Shown in pieces: positions 18,250 to 26,931 of a DNA stretch of 64,000 bases. The notes below the pieces were generated by a model that did not search any database, was not told the DNA's origin, and saw only the letters and a list, made by a program, of their open reading frames with translations. The DNA is taken from contig NZ_CP013023.1 in NCBI RefSeq assembly GCF_001421015.2, positions 1 to 64,000 of the forward strand, read 5' to 3'. This DNA comes from Paenibacillus bovis (GTDB lineage: Bacteria; Bacillota; Bacilli; Paenibacillales; Paenibacillaceae). How positions within the stretch are numbered: position 1 is the first letter of the stretch; the number at the start of each line of letters is the position of its first letter. The position numbers were made by a program, and so were the translations under genes.

Positions 18250-19365
18250 ATGCATGATTCTTCATCTGATAAACTTGCCGCTTCCTCCTTCCTATCGTCC
18301 ACTACGGCTTCGCGAGATTCGGATTGGTCTGACTCTACGCGTTATACCGCTGGATCTTCATCACATCCGGTATCCAGTTCGGCTGCCGACAATTCGCTGG
18401 AGCAGATCTATAGTATGTATTATTCCCAGCTGCTGCATGTAGCTTACCGAATGACCGGAACAATCACGGATGCAGAAGATATCGTACAGGATCTGTTTGC
18501 TTATTTGAGCCCGCGTCAGGAAGAGATGATACATATCAATCATATGCCTGCCTATCTGATTCGCGCCGTAACCAACCGCAGTATCAATCTGCTGCAATCC
18601 GCACGCAAAAAGCGTGAAGTGTATACAGGTCCCTGGCTGCCGGAGCCTATGGTCCAGTCCGGGTCCTCTCGGCGTTCCCGGGCTGCCGGGAATGTATTCG
18701 AGCATGACTCTCCAACGGCTACGTCTGCAACCTCTGCGTCCAGTCTATCTCACTCTGTAACTGCAGCTGATGCCGGGGCGGAACAGCTGCTGCTGCGCCA
18801 GGAGGAACTCAGCTATGGTGTAATGGTACTGCTGGAGCAGCTGTCTCCGGTCGAACGTGCTGTCTTTGTTCTCCGTGAATCCCTTGGTTATGATTACCGC
18901 GAAATCTCCGACTATGTAGGCAAATCCGAAGCTGCCTGCCGCAAAATCCAAAGCCGGATTCGTGCCCGGCTAGCCCCTGCTGCTGTCTCTGCTACTATTG
19001 CAAGCGAGCAGGGAGAGACATGGGTAAGGGCTTTTCTGGATGCAGCCCGTGAAGGTCATTTGCAGCCGCTGCTGGAACGGCTGCAGGAGGATGTACGGCT
19101 GTATACCGATGGAGGCGGCAAAGTACGCGCGGCACTGCGGCCTATCTTTACCCGCAGCCGTGTAACGGCTTTTTTCCAGGGTATCGCCCGCAAAGGCTCA
19201 CTGGATGGAGACTGGTCACTGGTATGGATCAATGGAGAGCCCGGGCTGCGTCTGCAGCGTGATCATCGTACGGTTTGTCTGTATGCGATCCAGTGGGATA
19301 ACAGCGCACAGATTCAGCGTATCTATATGATTTCCAATCCCGACAAAATCCGGGAAATCATCTGA
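18250..19365 (+). CDS. ECF41-type RNA polymerase sigma factor (SigJ-like) with SnoaL-like C-terminal domain
   Basis: This 371-aa sigma factor opens with an unusual ~50-residue Ser-rich N-terminal extension. Region 2 follows (LEQIYSMYYSQLLHVAYRMT then DAEDIVQDLF), then a WLPEP motif typical of ECF41, a long low-complexity Ser/Ala linker, and region 4 (LSPVERAVFVLRESLGYDYREIS, a helix-turn-helix). A C-terminal NTF2/SnoaL-like domain carries DGGGKVRA and ends in SNPDKIREI. Those two motifs define ECF41 factors, in which the C-terminal domain replaces an anti-sigma factor and tunes activity. The typical target is an adjacent COE gene (carboxymuconolactone decarboxylase, oxidoreductase or epimerase), present here directly downstream. 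ATG 18250 follows AAAGGAG. Confidence 0.9.
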   Translation: MHDSSSDKLAASSFLSSTTASRDSDWSDSTRYTAGSSSHPVSSSAADNSLEQIYSMYYSQLLHVAYRMTGTITDAEDIVQDLFAYLSPRQEEMIHINHMPAYLIRAVTNRSINLLQSARKKREVYTGPWLPEPMVQSGSSRRSRAAGNVFEHDSPTATSATSASSLSHSVTAADAGAEQLLLRQEELSYGVMVLLEQLSPVERAVFVLRESLGYDYREISDYVGKSEAACRKIQSRIRARLAPAAVSATIASEQGETWVRAFLDAAREGHLQPLLERLQEDVRLYTDGGGKVRAALRPIFTRSRVTAFFQGIARKGSLDGDWSLVWINGEPGLRLQRDHRTVCLYAIQWDNSAQIQRIYMISNPDKIREII

Positions 19366-19399
19366 ATCCGGTAAAAATAATTCGAAGATAATGCCGGTT

Positions 19400-19426
19400 T
19401 GTCACAGATGATCTGTCTGCCTTGTC
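19400..19426 (+). promoter_or_regulatory. ECF41-type promoter upstream of the AhpD-like gene
   Basis: The sequence is TGTCACA (19400-19406), 16 bases, then TGTC (19423-19426). The reported ECF41 consensus is TGTCACA and CGTC with about 16 bases between. It lies 75 bases before the ATG of the adjacent AhpD-like gene, the expected target class. Confidence 0.8.
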
Positions 19427-19500
19427 TTATAGGAGAACGGTCGCTTTTCCGAAAAAAGCAGCCGGGCGATTCCCAACCTATTTCCCAAGGAGGCAATACA

Positions 19501-19947
19501 ATGCAAACCCGTATGAATTACTACCAAGTCCACCCTACCGTCTACAAACAAATGATGCAATTAGAGACATTCATCAAGGAACAGGGACTTGATCCTGTCC
19601 TCTATGAGCTGATCAAAATCCGCGCTTCCCAGATTAACGGCTGCGCTTTTTGCCTGGATATGCATACCCGGGATCTGCGCAAAATGGGCGAATCCGAAGA
19701 ACGGATCGCCCTACTGAGTGTATGGAGAGAAACGCCTTATTACACCGAAGCCGAGAAAGCGGTATTGCATCTGACCGAGGTAGTCACACAGGTAGCGCAG
19801 CATGGCGTACCACAGGATGTCTATGACCGTGTGCTCCAGTATTTTAGCGAGAAGGAATACATGGATATCATTATGGCGATTAACATCATTAACAGCTGGA
19901 ATCGGATAGCGATATCGACCGGAATGTTCCCGGGATGCAAGGGTTAA
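19501..19947 (+). CDS. Carboxymuconolactone decarboxylase/AhpD-family peroxidase-like protein
   Basis: The protein has 148 aa. The family motif is ELIKIRASQINGCAFCLDMHTRDLRKMG, with the CxxC redox pair and downstream His of AhpD-type alkylhydroperoxidases at about residues 44-51. Such proteins either reduce hydroperoxides through the CxxC pair or act on lactone substrates, and this member's reaction is not known. I chose ATG 19501 behind AAGGAGG at 7 bases. An upstream in-frame extension back to 19399 would run over the promoter. The ECF41 promoter and the sigma gene immediately upstream indicate it is the dedicated target of that factor. Confidence 0.88.
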   Translation: MQTRMNYYQVHPTVYKQMMQLETFIKEQGLDPVLYELIKIRASQINGCAFCLDMHTRDLRKMGESEERIALLSVWRETPYYTEAEKAVLHLTEVVTQVAQHGVPQDVYDRVLQYFSEKEYMDIIMAINIINSWNRIAISTGMFPGCKG

Positions 19948-20089
19948 ACCCGCACTCATCATTTTTTTTGAAATTTTATTCGCTGGGTGTTTCAAGTCTT
20001 ATAGACCCGTTTAACAATAAGTAACGGCATTTGGCGAGATTGATGTCCCCTTCATTCTCACCCTCTGTCATATCATGGACCACTCCCGG

Positions 20090-20138
20090 AATCCGCCATA
20101 CCACGGTTTCGTTCCCCCGAACCGCGTTATGGCGGATT
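20090..20138 (+). terminator. Hairpin downstream of the AhpD-like gene
   Basis: AATCCGCCATA and TATGGCGGATT form an 11-bp outer stem around a CACGGTT/GAACCGCG inner stem, followed by a T-rich tract. It is probably the terminator of the sigma/AhpD transcripts. Confidence 0.6.
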
Positions 20139-20205
20139 TCATTTGTCTTGGCTCATCAAACTGCTGAAATTCCATCTATACTTTATAATTATAGTTTTTG
20201 ATATG

Positions 20206-20245
20206 AACAGCCTACTGTCTGCGCGACAGTAGGCTGTTATTTGCT
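20206..20245. terminator. Strong 14-bp hairpin with T-rich tail
   Basis: A perfect 14-bp stem (AACAGCCTACTGTC and its complement) has a 5-base loop and is followed by ATTTGCTTTTT. No gene ends close by, so it may back up the hairpin at 20090. The rest of the 547-base gap 19948-20494 is AT-rich and shows no gene. Confidence 0.65.
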
Positions 20246-20494
20246 TTTTAATTACGGGGATGTATATTCAGTGCTATCTGTTCCTAATAGTTAGGTATTT
20301 TATTTAATTTCAGGAAATTAAATAAGCTAAAAGAATACAATAGACGATCCGATACATATTATTATCAAGATGCTAATTACTGATTTCACCCCTAATATAA
20401 ACCCATCCAAAAGATTATGTTTGCGCCCACCCGCCCGTTAATATTCTCTATGCTTTGCCACCGCTTTGCCCCATCGCCCAAAGGAGTGTGTCCA

Positions 20495-22207
20495 ATGAGT
20501 ATTCTTCGCAACCTCAAATTCCGTTCCAAACTGCTGGTTCTCAATATTGCTGCCCTTGCTTTCATAGTCGTTATTGGCTCCGTTGGATATGTACAGGTAC
20601 AAAATATGGCAGCCAACTCGGCCACCATGTACAGCAACAGTCTTCATAAAGTAAGCTCGATCAATCAGATCCTGACCAACTTTAACCGCTATATGGGCGA
20701 TGTACTGCAGCTCATGCTGAATGAAGATCCTGCGCGCAATAATTCTTTGAAGCAGCATTATGAAGAGACTTTTGCTACGATCAGTGCTTCTCTTACCCGT
20801 TATACCCAGCTCCCTCTAAGTGCCGAAGAAAAACAGATCTTCGTCGGCATTACCGAGACCCGCAAGCAGATCCGCAGCACACTCGGTGAAATTACTACAC
20901 TGACTACCCAAAATAAAAATGCCGAAGCCTACAATATGTATGTCACCCGGATCGAACCCCTGAAAAAAACGCTGGAAGGTTATTATACCCAGTTGGCCGA
21001 TATCGCTACTGCCGAAGCCAAAGTCAAAAATGACGAAAACGAGCAAGCTCGCCAGCTCGCTCAGACGGTAACGATTGTATGTGCGGTCGTAGCTGCTATT
21101 ATCCTGCTGCTGCTCTCCTATATCATTACCCGTATGATCACCGTACCAATTCGTTCCCTGCAGCAGATGATGGAAAAAGCAGCCGATGGCGATTTTACAG
21201 TCAAAGGCAATTATCCATACCGCGATGAGACTGGTCAGCTGACGCATTCCTTTGACAGTATGGTCGGTTCACTCAATGAGCTGGTAAAACAAATCAGCGG
21301 CAATGCTGTCACACTGGCTGCAAGCTCCGAGCAGCTGCTCGCCAGCTCGGAACAGAGTGCCACCGCCACCGAGCATATCTCCAATCAGGTACAGGATATC
21401 AATGACGGCACCGAAAAACAGGCACAGGGTGCTGTCGAGATGAACCGTACGATGGAAGAGATGAATACAGGTATCCAGCGGATTGCCGAATCCGCAACCG
21501 AACTGGCTGCCGAATCCCAGGATTCCGAAGAAAAAGTAACACGCGGCTACAAGCAGCTGGAAAAATCCAATCAACAGATGGAACAAATCTATCAGTCGAT
21601 CGGTGCTCTCGCTGTTGTCGTACAATCTCTGAACAAAAAATCGGTCAGTATCGGTGAAATCACCAATACGATCAAAAATATCGCGGATCAAACCAGCCTG
21701 CTGTCTCTCAATGCCGCTATTGAAGCTGCCCGTGCCGGTGAAGAAGGCAAAGGTTTTGCGGTTGTGGCAGCCGAAGTGAAAAAACTCGCTGTACAGACCC
21801 AGGTCTCCTCCCAGAATGTTTCTTCCCTGATCAGCGAGATTCAGACCGAGACCCAGAACGTTCTGCAAAATGTCGAAGTCAGCCAGTCTCAGGCACAGGA
21901 AGGTAAAGAAGCGATCGCCGAAGTATCCTCGGTATTCGACAGCGTTATGCAGAGCATCCGCAACCTGTCGGTACAACTGCATGAAGTATCTGCAGTCACT
22001 GAAGAAATGTCGGCCAGCTCGGAAGAGGTACTCGCTTCGGTCGGTGCTTCCGCCGAAATCGCTGTTCATTCCAAAGACATGTCCCAGAGCGTCGCAGCAG
22101 CTACCGAGGAACAGCTGGCTTCTGTTCAGGAAGTAACCAGCTCTGCCGCTTATCTGAGCAACCTGGCTGTTGAACTGCAATCATCTATTGAACGGTTCAA
22201 AGTTTAA
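20495..22207 (+). CDS. Methyl-accepting chemotaxis protein, 4HB sensor type
   Basis: The protein has 570 aa. Domain order is a membrane helix (about 15-37), a four-helix-bundle extracellular sensor with no other ligand motif, a second membrane helix near 190-212 ([20 protein letters not shown]), a HAMP linker ([22 protein letters not shown]) and a long MCP signalling coiled coil. The hairpin tip reads [40 protein letters not shown]. It binds CheW/CheA at the membrane to control flagellar rotation. ATG 20495 follows AAAGGAG, and the ORF's earlier possible starts lack one. No che gene is adjacent, as is usual for orphan receptors. Confidence 0.92.
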   Translation: MSILRNLKFRSKLLVLNIAALAFIVVIGSVGYVQVQNMAANSATMYSNSLHKVSSINQILTNFNRYMGDVLQLMLNEDPARNNSLKQHYEETFATISASLTRYTQLPLSAEEKQIFVGITETRKQIRSTLGEITTLTTQNKNAEAYNMYVTRIEPLKKTLEGYYTQLADIATAEAKVKNDENEQARQLAQTVTIVCAVVAAIILLLLSYIITRMITVPIRSLQQMMEKAADGDFTVKGNYPYRDETGQLTHSFDSMVGSLNELVKQISGNAVTLAASSEQLLASSEQSATATEHISNQVQDINDGTEKQAQGAVEMNRTMEEMNTGIQRIAESATELAAESQDSEEKVTRGYKQLEKSNQQMEQIYQSIGALAVVVQSLNKKSVSIGEITNTIKNIADQTSLLSLNAAIEAARAGEEGKGFAVVAAEVKKLAVQTQVSSQNVSSLISEIQTETQNVLQNVEVSQSQAQEGKEAIAEVSSVFDSVMQSIRNLSVQLHEVSAVTEEMSASSEEVLASVGASAEIAVHSKDMSQSVAAATEEQLASVQEVTSSAAYLSNLAVELQSSIERFKV

Positions 22208-22286
22208 CTTCACTGGCCTGCTAATCTTCTGTTCACTGTATACCCGTTTCAGATGTCAGACCTGAATTTTTTCTTTTCCAAATATC

Positions 22287-22320
22287 AAAAAGGACCTTTC
22301 CATTAGGAAAAGTCCTTTTT
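22287..22320. terminator. Bidirectional terminator between chemoreceptor and histidine kinase
   Basis: AAAAAGGAC and GTCCTTTTT, with an inner CTTTCC/GGAAAA stem, are A-rich on one side and T-rich on the other. It serves both convergent genes. Confidence 0.85.
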
Positions 22321-22370
22321 GCGTATATTCTATTAATCGATTCCCGATTTTGCTGCTATGCGTACAAGTT

Positions 22371-23579
22371 CTAGCGCTGGCTCTGCTGTAAGGCCAGTAT
22401 GCTGTTAAGAATATGAATTTTACGGATCGGCTTGGTGATAATTGTATCAAAGGTATCGCGGAAATCGCCTTCTACCTTTTCACCCAGCGGCGCTAGCAGA
22501 AATACGCACTGATTCTGGATTTTTATCCGATCCTGAATCCAGCGCTCCCGGTCGATCATCGTAAGATCAACTAGCACCAGATCATAAGCGTGATGATACA
22601 TTTCATCGAAAAAGCGCTTATCCATACTGGAAGCGGTTGTCACATGAGCTCCCCATTCAGTCAGCATATCGGAGATAATGCCTACACTCTCTGCATTGCT
22701 GTCCAGCAGCAGGATACGAATCCCCTGCAGAATATCATCCTGAAATGGAATCGACGGCAAATCAGTGTACTGTTCAAAATCGAGAATAACACTGACTTCC
22801 GTACCGACTCCCTGCATACTTTCCATCCGAATCTGACCACCCATCAGCTCGACCAGATGCTTGCTGATAGACAATCCCAGACCGGTTCCTCCATACGTAT
22901 ACTGCTGGTCGGAGTGAAGCTGGCTATACATTTCAAAAATATGCTGCAGCTGCTCGGTCGACATACCGATACCGGTATCTTCGATCGATATTTTCACGGT
23001 CAGCTTGTCTTTTACCATAGGCGGCAGCATAAAAAGAGAGACTTTGATATCTCCCGTATGTGTAAATTTAATAGCATTTTGCAGTAGATTCATCATGATC
23101 TGCCTTACTTTGAGCACATCGCCAATGACAAACAGCGGAATCTCCGAATGCACATTCAGATGTACACCGACTCCTTTTTCAAAAGCGCGGGGAGCAAGCG
23201 CATAGGTCAGATCCTCTATCGTATTGATCACATCAAACGGGTCTTTATTCAGTTTCATTTTGCCGGCTTCCATCTTGCCGATATCGAGCAGGTTATTTAC
23301 CAAAGCCATCAGAGAATTACTGCTGTTCTGCAAAATCTGTACATAACTGCTCTGTTCTTCATCCAACCGGGTTTTGTGCAGCAATTCAGCCATGGACAAA
23401 ATGCCATTCATCGGAGTCCGAATCTCGTGACTGAGCATGGCAATAAAATTGGATTTATCTTCAGCGACTTTTTCTACCGCAATCCGGGCTTGCTTGCATT
23501 CGTCCAATTCAAGACGCAGCTGCTGTAATTCCATCTCCAGCTTTTGCTGTCGCTCTATGAGTTCGTCTACATTTTTCAT
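22371..23579 (-). CDS. Soluble histidine kinase with degenerate C-terminal receiver
   Basis: The protein has 402 aa and no membrane segment. An N-terminal coiled coil (about 1-40) leads into a HisKA domain, MLSHEIRTPMNG, with the phospho-His at about 51. An HATPase domain has the N box (NLLQNAIKFTHTG), G1 (DTGIGMS) and G2 (GGTGLGLSISKHLVELMGG). The C-terminal ~110 residues fold like a receiver with the central Asp (LVLVDLTM) and Lys (ITKPI), but the usual acidic pair is replaced by DSNAES. It may therefore be a poorly phosphorylated or inactive receiver. The lack of any sensor domain suggests input through partner proteins via the coiled coil, as in chemotaxis-like or sporulation kinases. ATG 23579 follows GAGGTG. 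Confidence 0.85.
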   Translation of the reverse strand: MKNVDELIERQQKLEMELQQLRLELDECKQARIAVEKVAEDKSNFIAMLSHEIRTPMNGILSMAELLHKTRLDEEQSSYVQILQNSSNSLMALVNNLLDIGKMEAGKMKLNKDPFDVINTIEDLTYALAPRAFEKGVGVHLNVHSEIPLFVIGDVLKVRQIMMNLLQNAIKFTHTGDIKVSLFMLPPMVKDKLTVKISIEDTGIGMSTEQLQHIFEMYSQLHSDQQYTYGGTGLGLSISKHLVELMGGQIRMESMQGVGTEVSVILDFEQYTDLPSIPFQDDILQGIRILLLDSNAESVGIISDMLTEWGAHVTTASSMDKRFFDEMYHHAYDLVLVDLTMIDRERWIQDRIKIQNQCVFLLAPLGEKVEGDFRDTFDTIITKPIRKIHILNSILALQQSQR

Positions 23580-23784
23580 GATTACACCTCGTGAGCCTCA
23601 ACGGCGTATGTAGTGTATCTATTACCCAATGGTCAATTTTCTAATCAATTCGGTTCGTTAACAGCATCTGGAAAACATAAAATCGCGATAAGCAAAATCC
23701 GCAAAGGATATCTGCCTGTCGCGATTCTATAGTTAGATTGGTTATAGGATGGAATACGGTAATTATAACCTTCTTGATGCTGCC

Positions 23785-24669
23785 TTATACCTGCTCGGTA
23801 TGCTGCAGCGTCATTGCAGCAGGCGTGCCTGTACTTACCGGACTGGACGACTGATATCCACTCGCTGCGGCTCCTGTACCTGCTGCCGGTACCGAAGACT
23901 GCGGCTTGTGTACGTAAGCTACAAAGTACGCACAGGCAACAAACAAAGCCCCGCCGGTCAGATTACCGAGCCACACCGGTACAAAGTTCATCAGATATTG
24001 TCCCCAGGAATAATAGCCTGCGAAGATCGCAGCCGGAATCAGGAACATATTGGCTACAACGTGCTGGAAGCCGATCGCAACAAATGCCATCGTCGGGAAC
24101 CAGATGCCCAGAATTTTGCCACTGATACTATCTGCACTGTAAGACAGCCAGACGGCCAGCGCAACGAGCCAGTTACAGCCGATACCGGACAGGAACATCT
24201 GCAGGAAGTCACCCTCCAGCTTATGGCCGGCCATCTCTACCGTCTTGGTCAAATAAGGCCCCGTCTCTGTCAGACCCACGATATGCCCGAAGAAATAAGC
24301 GACAAACAGCGCTCCCATCAGATTGGCGATCGTGATTGCAAACAGATTGCGTACCATCTCCATGCTGGAGATTCGTTTGGCCATACGAGCCAGCGGTACC
24401 GCCATCATATTACCAGTCAGCAGTTCGCCTCCGGCCACCAGCACCAGTATCAGACCCACGGGAAACAGTGATGCCCCGATAAAATTGGCAAAGCTGCCCC
24501 AGGCTTCCGGCGTATTGGCAATTACCCGAATATCCAGCAGAAATCCGATCGCAATAAATGCACCTGCCAAAAATCCAAGTACCAGCATCTGGGTCCAGCT
24601 GGAACGCGCTTTGGTTACGCCTGTCTCTATCGTATTCATAGCAATCTGCTGCGGTTTGTAATAAGCCAT
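23785..24669 (-). CDS. Formate/nitrite channel (FNT family)
   Basis: The protein has 294 aa and six membrane helices. Family features are GELLTGNMMAVPLA in the second helix region and the FQHVVANMFLIPAAIFAG motif that lines the pore. FNT proteins form pentameric channels for formate, nitrite or related monovalent anions; this one is closest in layout to FocA/YrhG-type formate channels, but the anion is inferred. The C-terminus has a ~40-residue Ser/Ala/Gly-rich tail. I chose ATG 24669 behind GAGGAGAG, and an earlier in-frame ATG lies upstream of that site. A Rex-like site lies ~60 bases upstream. The mobA/torD genes in the window fit formate metabolism. Confidence 0.85.
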   Translation of the reverse strand: MAYYKPQQIAMNTIETGVTKARSSWTQMLVLGFLAGAFIAIGFLLDIRVIANTPEAWGSFANFIGASLFPVGLILVLVAGGELLTGNMMAVPLARMAKRISSMEMVRNLFAITIANLMGALFVAYFFGHIVGLTETGPYLTKTVEMAGHKLEGDFLQMFLSGIGCNWLVALAVWLSYSADSISGKILGIWFPTMAFVAIGFQHVVANMFLIPAAIFAGYYSWGQYLMNFVPVWLGNLTGGALFVACAYFVAYVHKPQSSVPAAGTGAAASGYQSSSPVSTGTPAAMTLQHTEQV

Positions 24670-24725
24670 GATATGATCTCTCCTCTTATGTGTATTTCTC
24701 ATATTTCAATTTTAATGGATATACT

Positions 24726-24743
24726 TTGTGAAAAAAGTAACAA
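24726..24743 (-). promoter_or_regulatory. Candidate Rex operator before the formate channel gene
   Basis: TTGTGAAAAAAGTAACAA has the perfect left half TTGTGAA, a 4-base spacer and GTAACAA for TTCACAA (12 of 14 conserved positions). Rex senses NADH/NAD+ and commonly controls fermentation genes. Functional use is inferred. Confidence 0.35.
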
Positions 24744-24767
24744 ATGTCACGATACCCATAAAAAAAA

Positions 24768-24800
24768 GCCCGCATGGATAAAAACCATACGGGCAAAAGG
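24768..24800 (-). terminator. Terminator on the minus strand upstream of the formate channel gene
   Basis: GCCCGCATGG and CCATACGGGC form a 10-bp stem with one mismatch, followed on the minus strand by eight T. It probably ends transcription coming from nox. The rest of the 355-base gap 24670-25024 holds the candidate Rex site and no gene. Confidence 0.75.
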
Positions 24801-25024
24801 AAGAAGACATTTGTGATAAACGTGTACGCTTGACCATGAATATATGTTAACGACAGAGAGCAGAGACCACTGCAGCCGGATAAAAATGCCGGTAGCAGCC
24901 GAATGACGAAAGTCCGCGATTCAATTTGAAAGCTCTGCTGTACTGCCGGAATAACCTTCAAAAAAGATTGTGTTCTATTTCACATTATAAACTAAACAGT
25001 ATTCATTATATTGCTTAAAGACGC

Positions 25025-26386
25025 TTAGATCGTAACCGGCTGTTTGGCTTCTACCGGTGCCAGCGCCTGCAGACCTACACTGTTCAGATAGTTCCATGGT
25101 TTGTTGTAATGCGGCTGGAAGAAGAAGTCCACGAATGCCAGCTGATCGACGGTCATACCGGTCTGGATACATACCGAGATAGTATTGATCGACTGGGTCA
25201 GGTCGGCTTCGGACATAATCTGTGCGCCCAGAATACGACGGCTATCTTTTTCGTAGACGACTTTTAACGTAACGGTCTCATGGGTCGGCATGAACTCCGG
25301 ACGATAGTGATCCTGGAACGTCGATGTCTCTACATCGAGTCCAGCCAGACGGGCAGAAGTCTCGGTCATACCGGTACCGGCAATATTTTGCTCATAGATC
25401 TTGATCCCCGATGTACCCTGTGTACCCATATACTCATTGGTTGGTGTCACCAGATTGCGGGCTACGAGCGTACCCATGCGTACTGCATTGGTTGCCAGCG
25501 GGATATAGGCGTGCTGACGAGTTGGGTTGTAGAAGACAGCACAGCTGTCACCAGCGGCAAAAACATCTTTTTTGCTGGTCTGCATATATTTGTCGACGAT
25601 AATCGCACCGTTCGGCAGCATATCAACTTGACCGGCCAGCAGCTCGGTTTGTGGACGGAAGCCAATGCAGAGAATAACCATATCGGCAGCATGCTCACCT
25701 TTGTCGGTGACCACCGTGCTGACTTTACCATTTTCCCCATTGAACTTCACGACTTTCTCGCCCAGTGCCAGCTGGATGCCTTTGCTGGTCAGCAGTTCCT
25801 CGGTACGTGCGGTAAATTCAGGGTCCAGGTATTTGCTCAGAATACGATCTTCAGCGTCGATCAGAGTCACCTGTTTGCCGTTCATTTCGAATGCTTCCAC
25901 CAGTTCGACACCGATATAACCGGCACCGACGACAACGATATTACGAGCCGATTTGGCTTTTTCGATAATCGTGTTGGAATGGTTAAAGTTTTTGGACAAT
26001 ACGATATTATCCAGTTCGATTCCTTCGAACTTCGGAATGATCGGCCAAGAACCGGTAGTTACGATCAGTTTGTCATACGTATCAGTCAATTCAATACCGG
26101 TCTTCAGATCGCGTGCAGTCAGCGTTTTGGCATCGGTATTGACGGAGGTCACTTCATGCAGCATTTTGGTAGTGACACCCAGCTCGGCCAGCTGCTGTGG
26201 TGTAGAGTAGAACAGTCCCTGTGCATCCTCTACTACACCTCCTACGTACAATGCAATGCCGCAGGACAGGAACGAAATATTGTCGTTACGCTCGTATACG
26301 GTAATCTGTGCATCCGGGTACAATTTGGCAGTGTTCACAATAGCGGAAGTTCCGGCGTGAGTACATCCAATAACAGCTACTTTCAT
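25025..26386 (-). CDS. nox: NADH oxidase / CoA-disulfide reductase-type flavoprotein
   Basis: The protein has 453 aa. An N-terminal FAD-binding Rossmann fold (VAVIGCTHAGTSA) is followed by SFLSCGIALYVGG with the single redox-active Cys at about 42. An NAD(P)H-binding fold follows (IVVVGAGYIGVELVEAF), then a FAD motif (DVFAAGDSCAV) and the family C-terminal dimerisation domain. This is the layout of water-forming NADH oxidases, which reduce O2 to water and regenerate NAD+. CoA-disulfide reductases share it and cannot be excluded. ATG 26386 follows AGGAGG. Candidate Rex and Fnr sites upstream fit redox control. Confidence 0.87.
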   Translation of the reverse strand: MKVAVIGCTHAGTSAIVNTAKLYPDAQITVYERNDNISFLSCGIALYVGGVVEDAQGLFYSTPQQLAELGVTTKMLHEVTSVNTDAKTLTARDLKTGIELTDTYDKLIVTTGSWPIIPKFEGIELDNIVLSKNFNHSNTIIEKAKSARNIVVVGAGYIGVELVEAFEMNGKQVTLIDAEDRILSKYLDPEFTARTEELLTSKGIQLALGEKVVKFNGENGKVSTVVTDKGEHAADMVILCIGFRPQTELLAGQVDMLPNGAIIVDKYMQTSKKDVFAAGDSCAVFYNPTRQHAYIPLATNAVRMGTLVARNLVTPTNEYMGTQGTSGIKIYEQNIAGTGMTETSARLAGLDVETSTFQDHYRPEFMPTHETVTLKVVYEKDSRRILGAQIMSEADLTQSINTISVCIQTGMTVDQLAFVDFFFQPHYNKPWNYLNSVGLQALAPVEAKQPVTI

Positions 26387-26534
26387 GATTGTTTCCTCCT
26401 GGTAAATCTGTATTTGGTGAAGCTGGTGTCTGTTTGATCATGGGGTAAATGGACTTGCACAACATGGATAAGGTGAACAGCAGGCGATGTATTCACAAGC
26501 TATAGGTTTCGAATGAATCATTGATTTCAATCGC

Positions 26535-26552
26535 TTGTGAATCATTTCACCT
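26535..26552 (-). promoter_or_regulatory. Candidate Rex operator upstream of nox
   Basis: TTGTGAATCATTTCACCT matches TTGTGAA-N4-TTCACAA at 12 of 14 fixed positions. It lies ~150 bases before the nox start codon. Confidence 0.4.
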
Positions 26553-26568
26553 TGTAATCTTATTATAT

Positions 26569-26584
26569 TGTGATTTTTATCACA
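26569..26584 (-). promoter_or_regulatory. Perfect Fnr/Crp-type box upstream of nox
   Basis: TGTGA-TTTTTA-TCACA is an exact match to the Fnr/Crp-family half-sites TGTGA-N6-TCACA. A TATAAT lies immediately downstream on the minus strand (26562-26567), so binding could block rather than activate that promoter. Confidence 0.55.
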
Positions 26585-26623
26585 TTACAATAGATTTTGC
26601 TAACGTTCATACTTTGTTCAAAT

Positions 26624-26644
26624 TTTCACATTTAATTTGTGAAA
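26624..26644. promoter_or_regulatory. TTTCACA-N7-TGTGAAA dyad upstream of nox
   Basis: This is a perfect 7-bp inverted repeat around 7 bases, third in a cluster of TGTGA-type elements in this gap. The binding protein is unknown. The whole gap 26387-26931 otherwise shows only the terminator at 26801. Confidence 0.4.
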
Positions 26645-26800
26645 GGATCTATTGACCGTTCTGGACAGTTATGCTGTAAGTAAATGTAAATCATAGTGGG
26701 CGATTATGGTACTGTCCGGAATCATATATTATTGGGGAAGCAGTATGTTGGATCATTTGGCAAAGTATATGGTTTATGCGTGAAAGACGCCAAATAATGC

Positions 26801-26850
26801 ACAAAAGCCGTCTCTGCTCCGATAGGCTTCGGCAGAGACGGCTTTTGTGT
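26801..26850. terminator. Terminator of the siderophore importer operon
   Basis: ACAAAAGCCGTCTCTGC and its complement form a perfect 17-bp stem with a 14-base loop. The A-rich/T-rich base allows both directions. It lies ~80 bases past the stop of the ATPase gene. Confidence 0.85.
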
Positions 26851-26931
26851 TATTCGATCATAGAGCTCGATCGACGATTTCGGACGACACTGTAGTCCGG
26901 GATTACATCTATAATAATGGAGCTATTGAAA

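Noticed and set aside
24686..24961. 91-codon minus-strand ORF between nox and the formate channel gene
   Set aside because: It overlaps the nox terminator and the candidate Rex site and resembles no family.
25280..26437. 385-codon open frame antisense to nox
   Set aside because: Shadow of a fully recognisable flavoprotein; no start signal.
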